Assembly (NCBI RefSeq): GCF_021018895.1 | Contig: NC_079381.1 | Location: forward strand, 7,974,001 to 8,038,000 | Origin: Seriola aureovittata | Lineage: Eukaryota > Chordata > Actinopteri > Carangiformes > Carangidae | Length of the DNA: 64,000 nt | Reading direction: 5' to 3' | Shown: positions 35,765-46,776 of the stretch, in pieces | How the letters are laid out: the number at the start of each line of letters is the position of its first letter | Numbering within the stretch: position 1 is the stretch's first letter | Translations under genes and position numbers: made by a program | Notes under the pieces: model-generated | Told to the model about the DNA's origin: nothing | Database searches by the model: none | What the model saw: only the letters and a program-made list of their open reading frames with translations

Positions 35765-37786
35765 TCAGATATTATAGATTTCCAAGAAGAGCATCATTTG
35801 ATGTTTCAGAACAGAAAGAAGTGGCTCACACGCACCACACCATGGCACTCTAACTCTCATCCTTTGATGTGCCGCTCGCACATGTAGCATTGAGAGAGAG
35901 AGAGAGCACTGCCCATCACCATGTCTCATCAGAACATTACCTGTCATGATACAAATCACAAAATGTGCACAACTTCAGGAGTGAGATATCAGGGACCGGA
36001 CCAGTGAGTGCAATGAATTTTTTTTTGTTGTGGTGATGTTAGCAGGTTTGTCACAACAGAAAAAGTGAGATGCAAGAACATATTTTCTGTTTGAGAGTGC
36101 TGGTACCAAAACAGACAGGGTAGTGAATTAGAGGGAGAGTGTGGAAACAAATCAGGTGTCAGAGCAAAAAATAAAATTGAATTTTTAGCGTCAAAAACAT
36201 TTGTGACTCCGTCTGCTCAGAGTCGGAGTCGCTGTCTTATGTAATCTTGGCACAGATGCAGGTGTCCTTGTTTCAATCTAATATAAATTTTTCAGCCATA
36301 GGAAGTGTTTGCATGCAACAGCAGAAATGCAGTTTCGCTGGGAATAAGGTAATAAATTGAGTATGACACAGTCTGTACTGGGGGAGGTTAAGAGGTGATT
36401 TTTTCCAATATCTGTCATCCAAAACTGTTTGTAGAATGTATGAAAGCTTTCCCTTTTCCTTGATTGCATCCCCGCAGTCGTCTGGCGGCGGCAGAAATGG
36501 TAGCCTCCATCTGCAGCATTTAATTAAAGGGATGAGGTGCATACATTCAAAGCGCCGCGCAACCTGCGCCTGGCTCATTCAGTGTTTGTACCGATTAAAC
36601 TTTGTGCGACCGCCGCCACTGAGTTTTTGGTTTCTTCATGGTGCTTTTTTGTGTACAGCAGACTAATCAGAGGAGTCCATACAGATTAGCAACTTCAATA
36701 AAACAAATTTTGGATCACATTTTATAAAAAACGAAAAAAACTCTAGGATGCCAGGCATACAGAAAAATAAATAATATGTGAATGTAAGTCAGTATGGAGG
36801 CTGGTATGATGTCTTGCAGTTATCGTGTGGATAAATCAAATGATCAGGATTTCACAAGCTCCAGAAACAGGAAGTATTATGGCACTTTGAAAATCTGCAT
36901 CAGTAAAGTTAGTAAAGTTACAACTTCATTGATTGGCCGTGATTGAGAACAAACCAAACCACACATACTGGTTATTTATTCCTAATGCAACCGCAGTTGG
37001 AACTAGGCCTCAGCTGCATAGACACTTCTGGTCAATGAAAATTACAGATAATGATAATCCAACGGTCACACTCAAGTGAGCAGCTGAACGCCCGCCTCTT
37101 GCATTCGCCTCTTGATTGGTGATAACAGGGTCTTGGTGTCTAAAAAAGTAACATTACCGAAAATGCTCCTAATACTGAACCACCACTAGATGGAGAGGTC
37201 AATGCATTTACTATAAGCATGCTGTGATTTAAAATGTTTCTACTCAAAGGTTAAATTCGTGCCCTGCATCATTTCATAGAAAGAGAGACAGAGAGAGGAA
37301 AAAAAAGTGTGAGGAAAAAACAAAACAGAAAGAGAGGCCGACCAGAGGAGACAGAGGAAGCTGAAGACAGAGAGGAGCCAGAAACTAAAGGTGTGGAGTG
37401 AACAAGATAAAACATTTGAGTCACAAGAGTTGAGAGCAAGAGACAAAGATAGAGAATGGCGATAAAGCCAAACAAGACCTGGAGGAGATAAGGGCAACAG
37501 TGGTGTAAATCCACACGAGTGCAAGAAGAAAAAAAAAAAAAAAAAAAAGAGAGAGAGAGTAGTGGGGACTGGAGTATGGTAAAACAGCAGCGAGGGCAGC
37601 GAAAACACAGTGTGAGGAAAGCTGTAGGAAAGACATGAAAAGAGAAAGGGAGCATGGGAAAGAAGCAAAGAAGGGCTGAGAGTAAAGGAGGAGTGTTTGA
37701 GGGAGCTTTATGTAGCGCTTGGGTGATGAAATCATGAATGACCTCCTGCCGTGGGCCGCTCTTTGAGGGTGCGTCCCCACTCTCTA
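35765..37786. other. intron stretch; includes a CpG-enriched block
   Basis: 36420-36640 is unusually rich in CpG for this window (GGCGGCGGCAG, AAAGCGCCGCGCAACCTGCG, GCGACCGCCGCCACTG) and holds GCATTTAATTAAAG. An acceptor-like TTCCTTGATTGCATCCCCGC plus AG precedes it on the plus strand, but I cannot define an exon. 37280-37690 is purine-rich with an A18 run near 37530; frames across it are artefacts. Confidence 0.45.
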
Positions 37787-37818
37787 ACACACACACACAC
37801 ACACACACACATACACAC
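37787..37818. repeat. (CA)n microsatellite
   Basis: Nearly pure CA run. Confidence 0.95.
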
Positions 37819-37916
37819 GGAAACAGATTTGAGGACAAACAAATACAAAGACACAAAACGTCGGCTCAGACAAATGGAATCCACATTCACACAAATGTAT
37901 ATGTGACATGCACACA

Positions 37917-37917
37917 T

Positions 37918-37987
<70 letters not shown>
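37917..37987. repeat. (TC)n then (CA)28 microsatellite
   Basis: A short TC run joins a pure CA run. Confidence 0.96.
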
Positions 37988-37991
<4 letters not shown>

Positions 37992-38398
37992 CTTAAAGCA
38001 CCAAATCCCATCTCAGCCGCCACCCCAAGCTCCCATACTGTTCTCGTGTTGTTTTTTTTCCTCTCCTCATGCATAGCTTCCTCCTCTCCCCTGCTTCCCC
38101 TTCACTTTTTTTTTCCCTCCTCTCCATCACTCCTCACAGCAAACATAAGGTGACAGTCTGTAGCCAGAGAGGAATAGATCAAGACAGACGGAGTGAAAGA
38201 GAGAGACAGAGAGAGCAGAGGGTGAGCAACCTCTCGACGAGAGCAGAGGGAATGAGAAGGAGAATTAAAAGAAAAGGTTTTAGTGGGAGAAATATGGAGG
38301 GACATTGTTGCAAATTTCCGGCTATATTTTCTGATATGGTAGGGCTGATTTAGTATTTATAGAGAATGCCTAAAATGCCAAATGTTGCTGCATTTGAA

Positions 38399-38816
38399 CT
38401 ACATGACCAAAAGTATGCGGACACGCACTACGATGTGGACATCCAAATCCATATGTGACCATATGAGAGATGTCTTTCCACAAGATTTTGGAACCTGGCT
38501 GCAGGGATGAGCTCACATGTATTAGTGAAGTTGACCACTGATGTTGGGTGATAGGACCTGTGCGGCTTACAGTTGGTGTTCCAGTTCATCCCTAAGGCTT
38601 TGGATAGGGTTGACTCGATGCGTTCAAACTTTTTCCACACCAAACTCAGCAAATGTTTTCTTCATGGATATAACTTTAACAAAGAATGGTCCTTCCCCAA
38701 AAAGTACACGTTATGTTTTCTAAAATATCTTCCTTTGATGTTGCGTTAAGACCTCCATCATTTGGAACTGAGGGGCCAAGCCCAAACCATGAATAAGCAG
38801 CCCTTGACCAAAAGTT

Positions 38817-38820
<4 letters not shown>
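38399..38820 (-). pseudogene. second Tc1-like transposon remnant (different subfamily)
   Basis: The left end CTACATGACCAAAAGTATGC and internal words (TTGGGTGATAGGACCTG, GTGTTCCAGTTCATCCC, GAGGGGCCAAGCCCAAACC) match the fish Tc1-like family whose terminus reads 'ACCAAAAGTATGTGGACAC'. The minus strand encodes a broken C-terminal transposase segment (NWNTNCKPHRSYHPTSV, ARFQNLVERH). Internal deletions are present, and the element stops at the TG array at 38821. It is not the same subfamily as the one at 12.56 kb. Confidence 0.87.

Positions 38821-38864
<44 letters not shown>
38821..38864. repeat. (TG)22 microsatellite
   Basis: Pure TG run immediately at the truncated edge of the Tc1-like remnant. 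Confidence 0.96.
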
Positions 38865-38867
<3 letters not shown>

Positions 38868-40095
38868 ATGTACACATACTTATTAACTTATTAAATTTCC
38901 TTAAAGTTCTATAATGTCATTTTCTTCTTGTAAGTAGAACTGACTTAGTGTAAATGAGGTGAGAGGAAGATAATCCCGTAGCAGCTACAATGGAGCATTG
39001 TACACTTTTACACTAACTTTCAACAATAATACAGAGAGAAATTCACCATAGCAGCTTCTCCACTGACGATGCAGCCACATCTTTCTGTTGAATAAGAGAC
39101 TCACTTTTTCTGAGCTGGAAAATGTCTGCTTATTTAATTGCTTTTTCTGCCTAAATAAAAAATCCTCTGTTTGTTTATTTATTTATTTATTTATTTATTT
39201 GAGGGTTGTGAGAGGCACTCTGGGAAGTGCAGAAAAGCAGTGAGTACACTAGTAGAGAGATGAAGCAGGCTGAGGGAAAGTGGGTGTACAGAAAAGTCTG
39301 ATAAGGATTATTCTTCTCAGCTAAGTGGCCGGCACATTACCTCATCGCTGTGCGGATAAAGAACATGGATAGGGGACCATGCAACAGATGGAATATTCAA
39401 TTACAGACTGAATCAGAGGTAAAATTAGACAGGAGCGAGGGAGGAAAAAGAGGAGCGGGAGAGTGATGTGCTGTCATGGGATGAAGGGAGGGAGCTGTTC
39501 CTCTGATGCATCATGGGAAACCTCATGCATAGTCGATAAATACTTCTTTTTTTTTCCTTTTTTTTCCTCTCGGACAGCAGCGTCTTAGTTTATGACGTGA
39601 TCAGGATATGTGATTTCTTGACAGGCTGTGTCATCTCTAAGACTATTCTGCAGCTGTGTGATGTTAAAACAGGGCTGCTTTTGATGTCGCCAACTGACAG
39701 TTTGGAGGATTTTTAAAAGAGACTTGACACAAATCAAAACACTATCTGCTAATCTCATCTGAGCTTGTGGGCTGGTGTGGTGGGCTGACATGCTCGTGCT
39801 GACAAAAAAAAAAAAAAAAAAAACCCAAAAAACTTTTTACTACTAAATTAAGGAGTGTACATCCAAATTCATGACTTCTAACTGGAAATAGTTAATATAA
39901 ATAGAAAAATGTTTATGGTGTACTGTCAACCCTAAATGTCTCCATTTCCATTTCTAAACTTTGTATTTGAAAACACCGTTTATGTAGAAGACATGTGAAG
40001 ATGATTTGTATCTTGAATATGGTGTGATTTGTACATGTAATATGAATCCATAATGTGATTTAGTTTTTCTTGTTGGTGAACTACACTACATTTTT
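38865..40095. other. intron stretch without a recognised gene
   Basis: AT-rich unique sequence. (TTTA)n lies at 39175-39200, T-rich runs at 39547-39566, and an A19 run at 39804-39822. Confidence 0.5.
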
Positions 40096-40493
40096 AAAGG
40101 TCCACTATTATATAATTTGATATTTCAATGTCTTTTTTGATTAAAAAGCAGGTCTAGGTTCTATATTAGTATCAAAGCGCTCAGTCCACAGAGAAATGCA
40201 CTCAACCTGTATTTGGAAACAGGCTTAAAACAAGCCATTTGGACTTCTTTAACTTGGTGATGTCACAACAAAGCAGTCATCACTCTCCCCCTGCCCACCC
40301 AGGCCCATCCAAACTTGCAGGATTTTGTTTCTCTGGGTGTTTACCTGAAATCTGCTATTATTTTGTTTGATCACTCAGAAAAACAGTCAGCCAATCAGAG
40401 GAGAGGCTCAGATAGAAAACGATAAATGTATCTTCTTACGGAGATCAATACCTCATATAAAACACAGGAAAAGTGTAAAACATGGGACCTTTT
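40096..40493 (+). mobile_element. MITE copy 4 (AAAGGTCC family), full length
   Basis: Bounded by AAAGGTCC and GGACCTTTT, it is the most complete member (about 398 bp). It contains the shared core (TTTTTTGATTAAAAAGCAGG, TTAAAACAAGCCATTTGGAC, GATGTCACAACAAAGCAGTC). It also holds a middle segment with CCAATCAGAGGAGAGGCTC that the shorter copies lack. No coding capacity. Confidence 0.87.
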
Positions 40494-40548
40494 AAAAGAA
40501 CCTTTGTCATATACTGAATAAGTAAGTCTGTGAGTAGCAGATACACAC

Positions 40549-40582
40549 ATCAGCCACAACATTAAAACTACTAACCTGTGGA
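40549..40582. mobile_element. short DNA-transposon terminus fragment
   Basis: ATCAGCCACAACATTAAAAC resembles a terminal sequence common to fish DNA transposons (ATCAGCCATAACATTAAAAC). Only about 35 bp are recognisable, so the call is weak. Confidence 0.4.
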
Positions 40583-41740
40583 GTTCCTATTTGCACAATT
40601 GTCCAACAAAAACAACGCAGTGTTTGCCCAATTTAAATCCAGAAAAATTCGTTGTTTGATCCTCAAAGGAAAATATAGATAAATAAAATTGACAAGACAA
40701 AGTGGGACAAAAAGTAAAAAGTGAACAGTAAATATGGGGCTTATAGTACATGCAAAGTATTGTTGCCTTAAACCTCTCAAATCCTCTTATCAGACAGACA
40801 CAGAGGACAAAACTACTCTTTCTGATGTACAAACAACAGCCTGCGAGGTTAAAAAACAGTTAGAATACACCGCAGTTGCTGTGAAGTTTAGTCAGCATTT
40901 TTTCTTTTGTTCTCGGGCTTACTGCAGATATTTCACTTTATATTCAGCTTTATTTTCCCGCAGTGTCAACGCACTCTTTAAGAGAATCTACTTGCCTATG
41001 ATTTGATCTTTAAAAAGTAATCTGAAACTCAAACTCTGAAACTTATCATCCAGTGAAGTGAGGCAGACTCATTCAATTTCATATAGGAGGCAAATAACCT
41101 TCATTACTTACAAATATCTCATAAATAACAAACACACACACAAAAAAAAAAACATCACAAAAACTAAATTAAAAAAAGAAAAAGACATTCACTTTGTCTA
41201 AATGTCGGCGGCTAAATGTCAGCAGATCAGGCAAGAAATTCAAACAGGCAAAGAGATGTGTAAATATGTAAAGAAAACCATTTTAATGTCAACTTAAACA
41301 AACTATTTTCACCCACTATTAAACACATTTAAGGCAGCCAGCAGGTTTCCTTTAATGTGCCGCTTTTCTCTGCTGCCATTAAAAAGAAACAAGTTCATAA
41401 TTCAGTTGGTCTAAGCATATTTGAGGCCACGTTATTTCAGGAATTCAAAGGATATGTTTTCAGCTTTGCTCATTATTTGAAGATGATGACAGTAAACAAA
41501 ATACTGAAGCGCCATTTCAAGGTGTCTGAACCTTAATTACATTTTTAATAAACTCCCTGGCATGCATGTGTATGACTTAGTGTGTGTGTGTTTATGTGCA
41601 CACAAATTACCCACTAGGAAAGGCATTTAATGTGTGTTTGTGTGCTTCTCTGCTTTCGCTAAAGGGTAATTTGTGGACACAGAGGTACAGCAACACACTT
41701 GCAAAAAGACAAACACTGTACATGAATGCACATGGAAAAA

Positions 41741-41745
<5 letters not shown>
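40583..41745. other. intron stretch without a recognised gene
   Basis: AT-rich unique sequence with A-rich runs near 41143. No exon signals. Confidence 0.5.
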
Positions 41746-41781
<36 letters not shown>

Positions 41782-41790
41782 ACACACACA
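41746..41790. repeat. (CA)n microsatellite
   Basis: CA run with one TCA interruption. Confidence 0.95.
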
Positions 41791-41918
41791 GTCGTACATA
41801 CACACGGATGGCCAGATGCTACATGGGCTGTATCTGGTGAACTCTAAGAAGCGTTGATATTGAAGCGTCTAATGGCCATCATTAATCACATGATAGTAAA
41901 TCACTTTAGAGATAGAGA

Positions 41919-41940
41919 GGGAAGGGGGGTGGGGGAGGGG
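41919..41940 (+). repeat. G-quadruplex-type run
   Basis: GGG, GGGGGG, GGGGG and GGGG are separated by loops of one or two bases. Confidence 0.7.
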
Positions 41941-42084
41941 AAAATGGAAAATATGAGCGAAGGCAGAGGTAAAAGAGAGGGAGCGAAAATGAAACTATGA
42001 AAGAGGCAAACAGAAAGTCAGATGGGGCTGAGAGAGAGATCTCGAGATCAATAACTTACAATGATGACATTGATTTTACAAATC

Positions 42085-42275
42085 ACACACACACACACAC
42101 ACTTGTATCACTGCATTCATGGGGACCTAAAGCATTGCCTAGCCCAATACCCACAACTAAATTTGTGGTGTCCAGCAATTTGGTCCCCACAAAGCTGTCT
42201 GACCCCACAAGTATAGTGCACTCCTAGATCCCACAAATATAGTAAAACAAGGCCGCACACACACACACACACACT
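42085..42275 (+). repeat. CA-flanked dispersed repeat (GGGGACC...GGTCCCC type)
   Basis: (CA)n arrays at 42085-42102 and 42256-42274 bracket about 150 bp that holds TGGGGACCTAAAGCATTGCC, CCTAGCCCAATACCC, TTTGGTCCCCACAAAG and CACAAATATAGTAAAACAAG. I recognise this as a repeat found next to CA arrays in many fish genomes; its class is not known to me. Confidence 0.6.
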
Positions 42276-42713
42276 CGACATAGAATCACACTTCAATAGT
42301 CAAGGCTTAGTTGTCTGCAGGAGATTAGTAGTTTTCTGGACATGGCTTGGGCATGGTCTTTGGAAAGTAGTTGCTTTTGGGGATGTTAAAGGGTCCGGCT
42401 TACTTTCATTTGTTAGGAGGCTTTGTCATTTATATTTGTCATTTGTTAGCATTTTGGATCGTTCTCATGCTGTATCTGTTGTCAACTGAACTGTAATAAT
42501 GGCTTCTGTATCTGGTTTGTCAGTCCTCCAGAGTACAACTATTGCCAGTGATCTGGTTGCGCTACACTGCGCCATCATAGTGTATCTCTTTCGTTGTTTA
42601 GACCTTTGTACTCCACTGCTCGCTTCTATTTTGGATTGTGACATTTTTGTGTTTGAGTTGGTGGAGTTGAATGCTGTTAATCTGGCCTTTTTAATAAACA
42701 TAATATCATTCTA

Positions 42714-42962
42714 CAGGAGTCGGAGTGGGCCATCCACTAATTGGAAGGTCAGTGTTTCAATTACCGGCTCCTCCATTCTGCATGTCTAAGTGTGCTTGGA
42801 CAACATACTTAACCCTGAATTACCAAGGATGTATCATCGGTGTGTGAGTGATTGCGAGATAGAAAAGAACAGTATGTGTATGAATGTGTGAGTGAAAGGG
42901 TGAATGTGGCTTGTAGTGTAAAGGGCTTTGAGTTGTTGATAAGACTATTAAAGATCTATCTA
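42714..42962 (+). mobile_element. degenerate tRNA-derived SINE
   Basis: CCACTAATTGGAAGGTCAGT, then a decayed B-box (GTTTCAATTACC for GGTTCGATTCC), GGCTCCTCCATTCTGCATGT, a GTGTGTGAGTG region and GTAGTGTAAAGGGCTTTGAG match the layout of common fish SINEs. The A/T-rich 3' tail is diverged. 42276-42713 before it is unique sequence with no recognised feature. Confidence 0.75.
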
Positions 42963-43384
42963 ATGTTGCTCTTTGGAACTAACTTCTCCACATCAGACAC
43001 ATCAGCATTGTTGGTTTTGACCTCGTTACATAATCACGACATAAACAACTCAAAAACATACAATATTGTTAATATTTTATCTACAGTTTCACTGCTATAA
43101 CAAGGAACCATGTGATATTGCACACTCTTCAAACAGAATAGAGTAGAATAGAAACTTAAGTGTGAGATTCTCGCTCTTTCCTGCCTCTGGCTTGTGGTTT
43201 GCTGTTCGTGTGGCGAGACCAAAGGCAGCACCCATATCATTAGCTGCGCAGATGTACGAACATGTCCCATTTATAAACAGTCAACAACACTGAGGCAAAA
43301 CACTCCAGCCTTGAATGTGACCCAAAAACCAAAAAAGCACACATCAGCAAGGCTGCCATCTGAATGACTAGCTTCACTATGTCT

Positions 43385-43386
<2 letters not shown>

Positions 43387-43424
<38 letters not shown>
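43387..43424. repeat. (GT)19 microsatellite
   Basis: Pure GT run. Confidence 0.95.
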
Positions 43425-43427
<3 letters not shown>

Positions 43428-43579
43428 TGAGCACATCACATAACCACTGTGTGAAGGGTAAATGACTGGTTTTGATACAGCCAGGGGAAATTCCCCGGTC
43501 AGATTATATACAGATCAATTTTCATGTGGGTTTAGGGGTAGTCGGATGTTGCTATGCATTTATCATTGCTTGTGCCTAA

Positions 43580-43645
43580 GTACACACACACACGCATGCA
43601 CGCGCACACACACACACACACACCCACACCCACACACACAACCAC
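43580..43645. repeat. CA-rich imperfect microsatellite
   Basis: CA units with GCAT, GCGC and CCCA interruptions. Confidence 0.9.
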
Positions 43646-46551
43646 ATCAGCAAAAGCCTGAATATCAACCCTGAGAAACACGCAATAAATTAAATGGATT
43701 ACTTTCACCATGACAGTCGCTGAAATTTTTCCTGTGTCATTGAACAGTTATCAGCATGACCTCTATTTCTGAAGAAAACCAATAAGCTAAGTAAACATGA
43801 TTATTAAAAACAGCCTTTTATTTCCTCGGCTTATTGACATTCATAGATGTTTTTGCATGTGCACATAACATGTGGCGATAACATGCGTTACTCCTTGAAG
43901 TTGGCAGTCACCTGCTTTACATTTCCCATTAGTATTTTAAACATTTAGCCGATGCTCTTACTGTACACAGGGTGGGTTAAAAATGAGCGTAACATCGAGG
44001 TCAAGTGGGAAAATGGTTTATTCCCTTTTAAGACAAAAGCAAGGGCAGGTGCAGTGAGAAATGGATGAACGTGAAGTGATTCTTCAAGAGCCGCATTTTC
44101 TATTCATGAGGAAAGAGGGGCAGGGACTGTCAGTCTGACTGGCGCGTTAGGGCTGTGTGCCCCCCCCCCGCTGGAGAGCAGACGCTGATGAGAGGTGGAG
44201 CTATGACACCGTCGTTACAAGGAAGAGCAACACAAGCGTACACAGGCTGCTCAGTGTAGAGCTTTGATGCATTACACTGGTGCTCAGAACTCAGGAAGCT
44301 TGTATGCCTCAACTGATGGCTTTGAATCTGACGCTAGAGAGCTGGTGGCAGCCACCGGAGAGGAAAGAGGGAGGGAGGGAAGGTTGATAACATGGCAAGA
44401 TTTGGGAAAAAGCTAAAGGTAGGATGAGCTGCAACCATGGGCGTGTTACTTGCTGCAAGAGAGCTGGATAGATTGTGGCAATGTGAGGCTTGTTGACAGT
44501 TTGTTTCAGTAGCAAACAGAGAGCATCACTTGGGGCCCGAAACTCATTTTTCAAATAGAGCATTATGTAAAATGTGTCTGTGAAACAGTTGAACGGACAC
44601 TTGAAGAGGATTATTACTCCACATTAGGATTTTCAACCGTGAAGATTTAATATTTGAGGGCCATGGGCCATGTTTATTGGGCTGCAGAATGAGGATGCAA
44701 AACAGGAAGGGGTCTACTTTTGGGGGGAATTAATGGTCACAGTTTTGGAGCATAGTATTCCCAAACCATAGGTGCAAAAAACAAAACAGCTGAGACAGAG
44801 TCAAGACAAAGCAAAGAGACGTGCTCTAGGCTAAGAAATACAAGGTCCTCCATCCCCGCTGAGCGAAAGGTAGAGCTCGTCTAACCTCAACCACATAGTA
44901 GAAGAAATCAGTGGCTCAGCTTGTGTAAAGCAGTTTTATCATTATGCTTTAGTTTATGTAAACTACTTTGGAAGAGAAATACAACCCACGCTAAACAACT
45001 ATGTTCGAAAGAAAGTCTGAATAGCCATTAAAGCAAAGATCAAATGAATAATGACATCCTGCATCACATTACGCCGCAGCTTTCAGTCCATGACACCAGT
45101 ATGTAATCGAATAAATTATGTTCCATTTACCCATGAGGCCATTAATCCCAATCTAATGGCTGAGCTTTGCATCTGAATTCACTTTCAAGAGCCTGTAATA
45201 CCTTCCACCTCTAAGGACAGGAGGGTAAGTGAGGTTCCACGAAGGCTTGATTCTCACATGTGTTTCGAAAGCTGTACACACTGCCCTTGACATTGCTATA
45301 TCCTGCATTATGAATTTTATAATAGGCAACAGTCCGGCTTCCTATATCCAAAAGGATATCTAGAGATATGGAGAATTGTTGTCATGTAGAAACCTCAAAT
45401 GAATAATTCATTCTTTTTTTTTTTTTTAAACGGACAGCAGACATCGTTGTCTCCTAGGAAATGTGTCCTGAGCCTGGAAACAAGTCAGACCATTAAGATT
45501 GAATTCTGTAATGACACAAGCGGCCAGACCTAATAAGCTTCTGCTAATACATTCTCTAAAAGGGTATTTGATGCTAGAGGTGTTTGACATTAGCCCGTCA
45601 TTAACCTGGAGGTCACAGGATCGAGACAGTGACGACAAAGCAGGAATTTTCAGCACGTAGCAGGATGCGGTGGAACGTGGTCAAAGTGACAATAGATAGA
45701 TCAAAACTTGCATTCATTTCACTGCTGTAGGTACTAGAATTAGTCTGCAGATTTGACATACAAATATGATAAGCTAAGGTTAGTTGTTGATGCATTATGT
45801 CAGATAAAACTACCCAACAGTAACACTTCACATTAGCTCCACAATGTTACTAAATAAATTCCTAATTGTAGGTCATTCATGATTATTTTTCACATCCTTT
45901 TTTTTATCTTCTTGGGCAGTTTTAACACTTTTTGTTTTAATTGTAAGATTCAATGGCATTATAATGGAAGATCATGAAAGGTTTGTGACATATCTGCCTC
46001 TAGAATATGCACAAACACAAAGTAATATACAGTGTATACACACACACACACACACCCACCATGGGCATACTGTCAAAACAAATTTTATGAATGGGCAACA
46101 TGTGGGACATATTCAATTTCAAAGGCCTATCACATTTCAAAGAGAAACATTAAGTCAAATCCTCTCATTCAGTGTCAAATGAGTGACATGCCCACCTGTA
46201 ATTAGCTTTAATGTCGAACTCTCAGAGAGAGCTGTAATAACACACTGCTGCATGTCTGAGTGTGTGTACACACAGTGAGTATGGATTTGAGTGGATTAGT
46301 TCAGACGTGTGCCTACATGTGCCAAAAAAAAAATCTTTATATCTGTTTAGAAATGTGCATGCTTTTGTGTTCATGCATCTTACATACTGTGTGTGTCCAC
46401 TCTGAGTTGTGTGTGCAGAATGAGTGAGTGTCTCCCTGGGAGTGTTATGTATCTAATTGCTGTATGCTTTAATAATTTACATTCCCTACTCTCTGATGCC
46501 CATCATTAAGAAATGAGGGAATTACCCCCAGCTGCATGAGCGTGTGCATGT

Positions 46552-46554
<3 letters not shown>
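43646..46554. other. intron stretch; several repeat-free blocks
   Basis: Unique sequence; C9 run at 44161-44169 and T-rich run near 45415. 45040-45200 is repeat-free with ATTACGCCGCAG, TAATCGAATAAATTATG and GGCCATTAATCCCAATCTAA, a possible conserved element. (CA)n at 46039-46056. No exon recognised. Confidence 0.45.
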
Positions 46555-46597
<43 letters not shown>

Positions 46598-46742
46598 GTG
46601 TGCATGTGCGAGCTTTGGTGCGCTCATAGGTCCTTGAGAAAAGTGTGTGTTTGAGCGCGTGCGGAGAAACGGTAAGGTTTGCATTTGTGCACATACGTAT
46701 ACTTCGTGTGTGTGTCTGCACACATCCCTGCATGCTCATGAA

Positions 46743-46769
<27 letters not shown>
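46555..46769. repeat. pair of (TG)n arrays
   Basis: TG at 46555-46600 (ending in GCG steps) and at 46742-46769, separated by TG-rich imperfect sequence. Confidence 0.94.

Positions 46770-46776
<7 letters not shown>

Noticed and set aside
37269..37856. 195-codon minus-strand open frame rich in Ser, Phe and Leu
   Set aside because: It lies across a purine-rich/poly-A tract and a CA array; composition is that of simple repeats, with no family resemblance or splice context.
42714..42780. tRNA gene, because of A/B-box-like words
   Set aside because: The B-box is decayed and the following sequence is that of a fish SINE body, not a tRNA cloverleaf.
46555..46769. Regularly spaced repeats that could suggest an array such as CRISPR
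   Set aside because: These are dinucleotide microsatellites in vertebrate DNA, without conserved repeat/spacer structure or cas genes.
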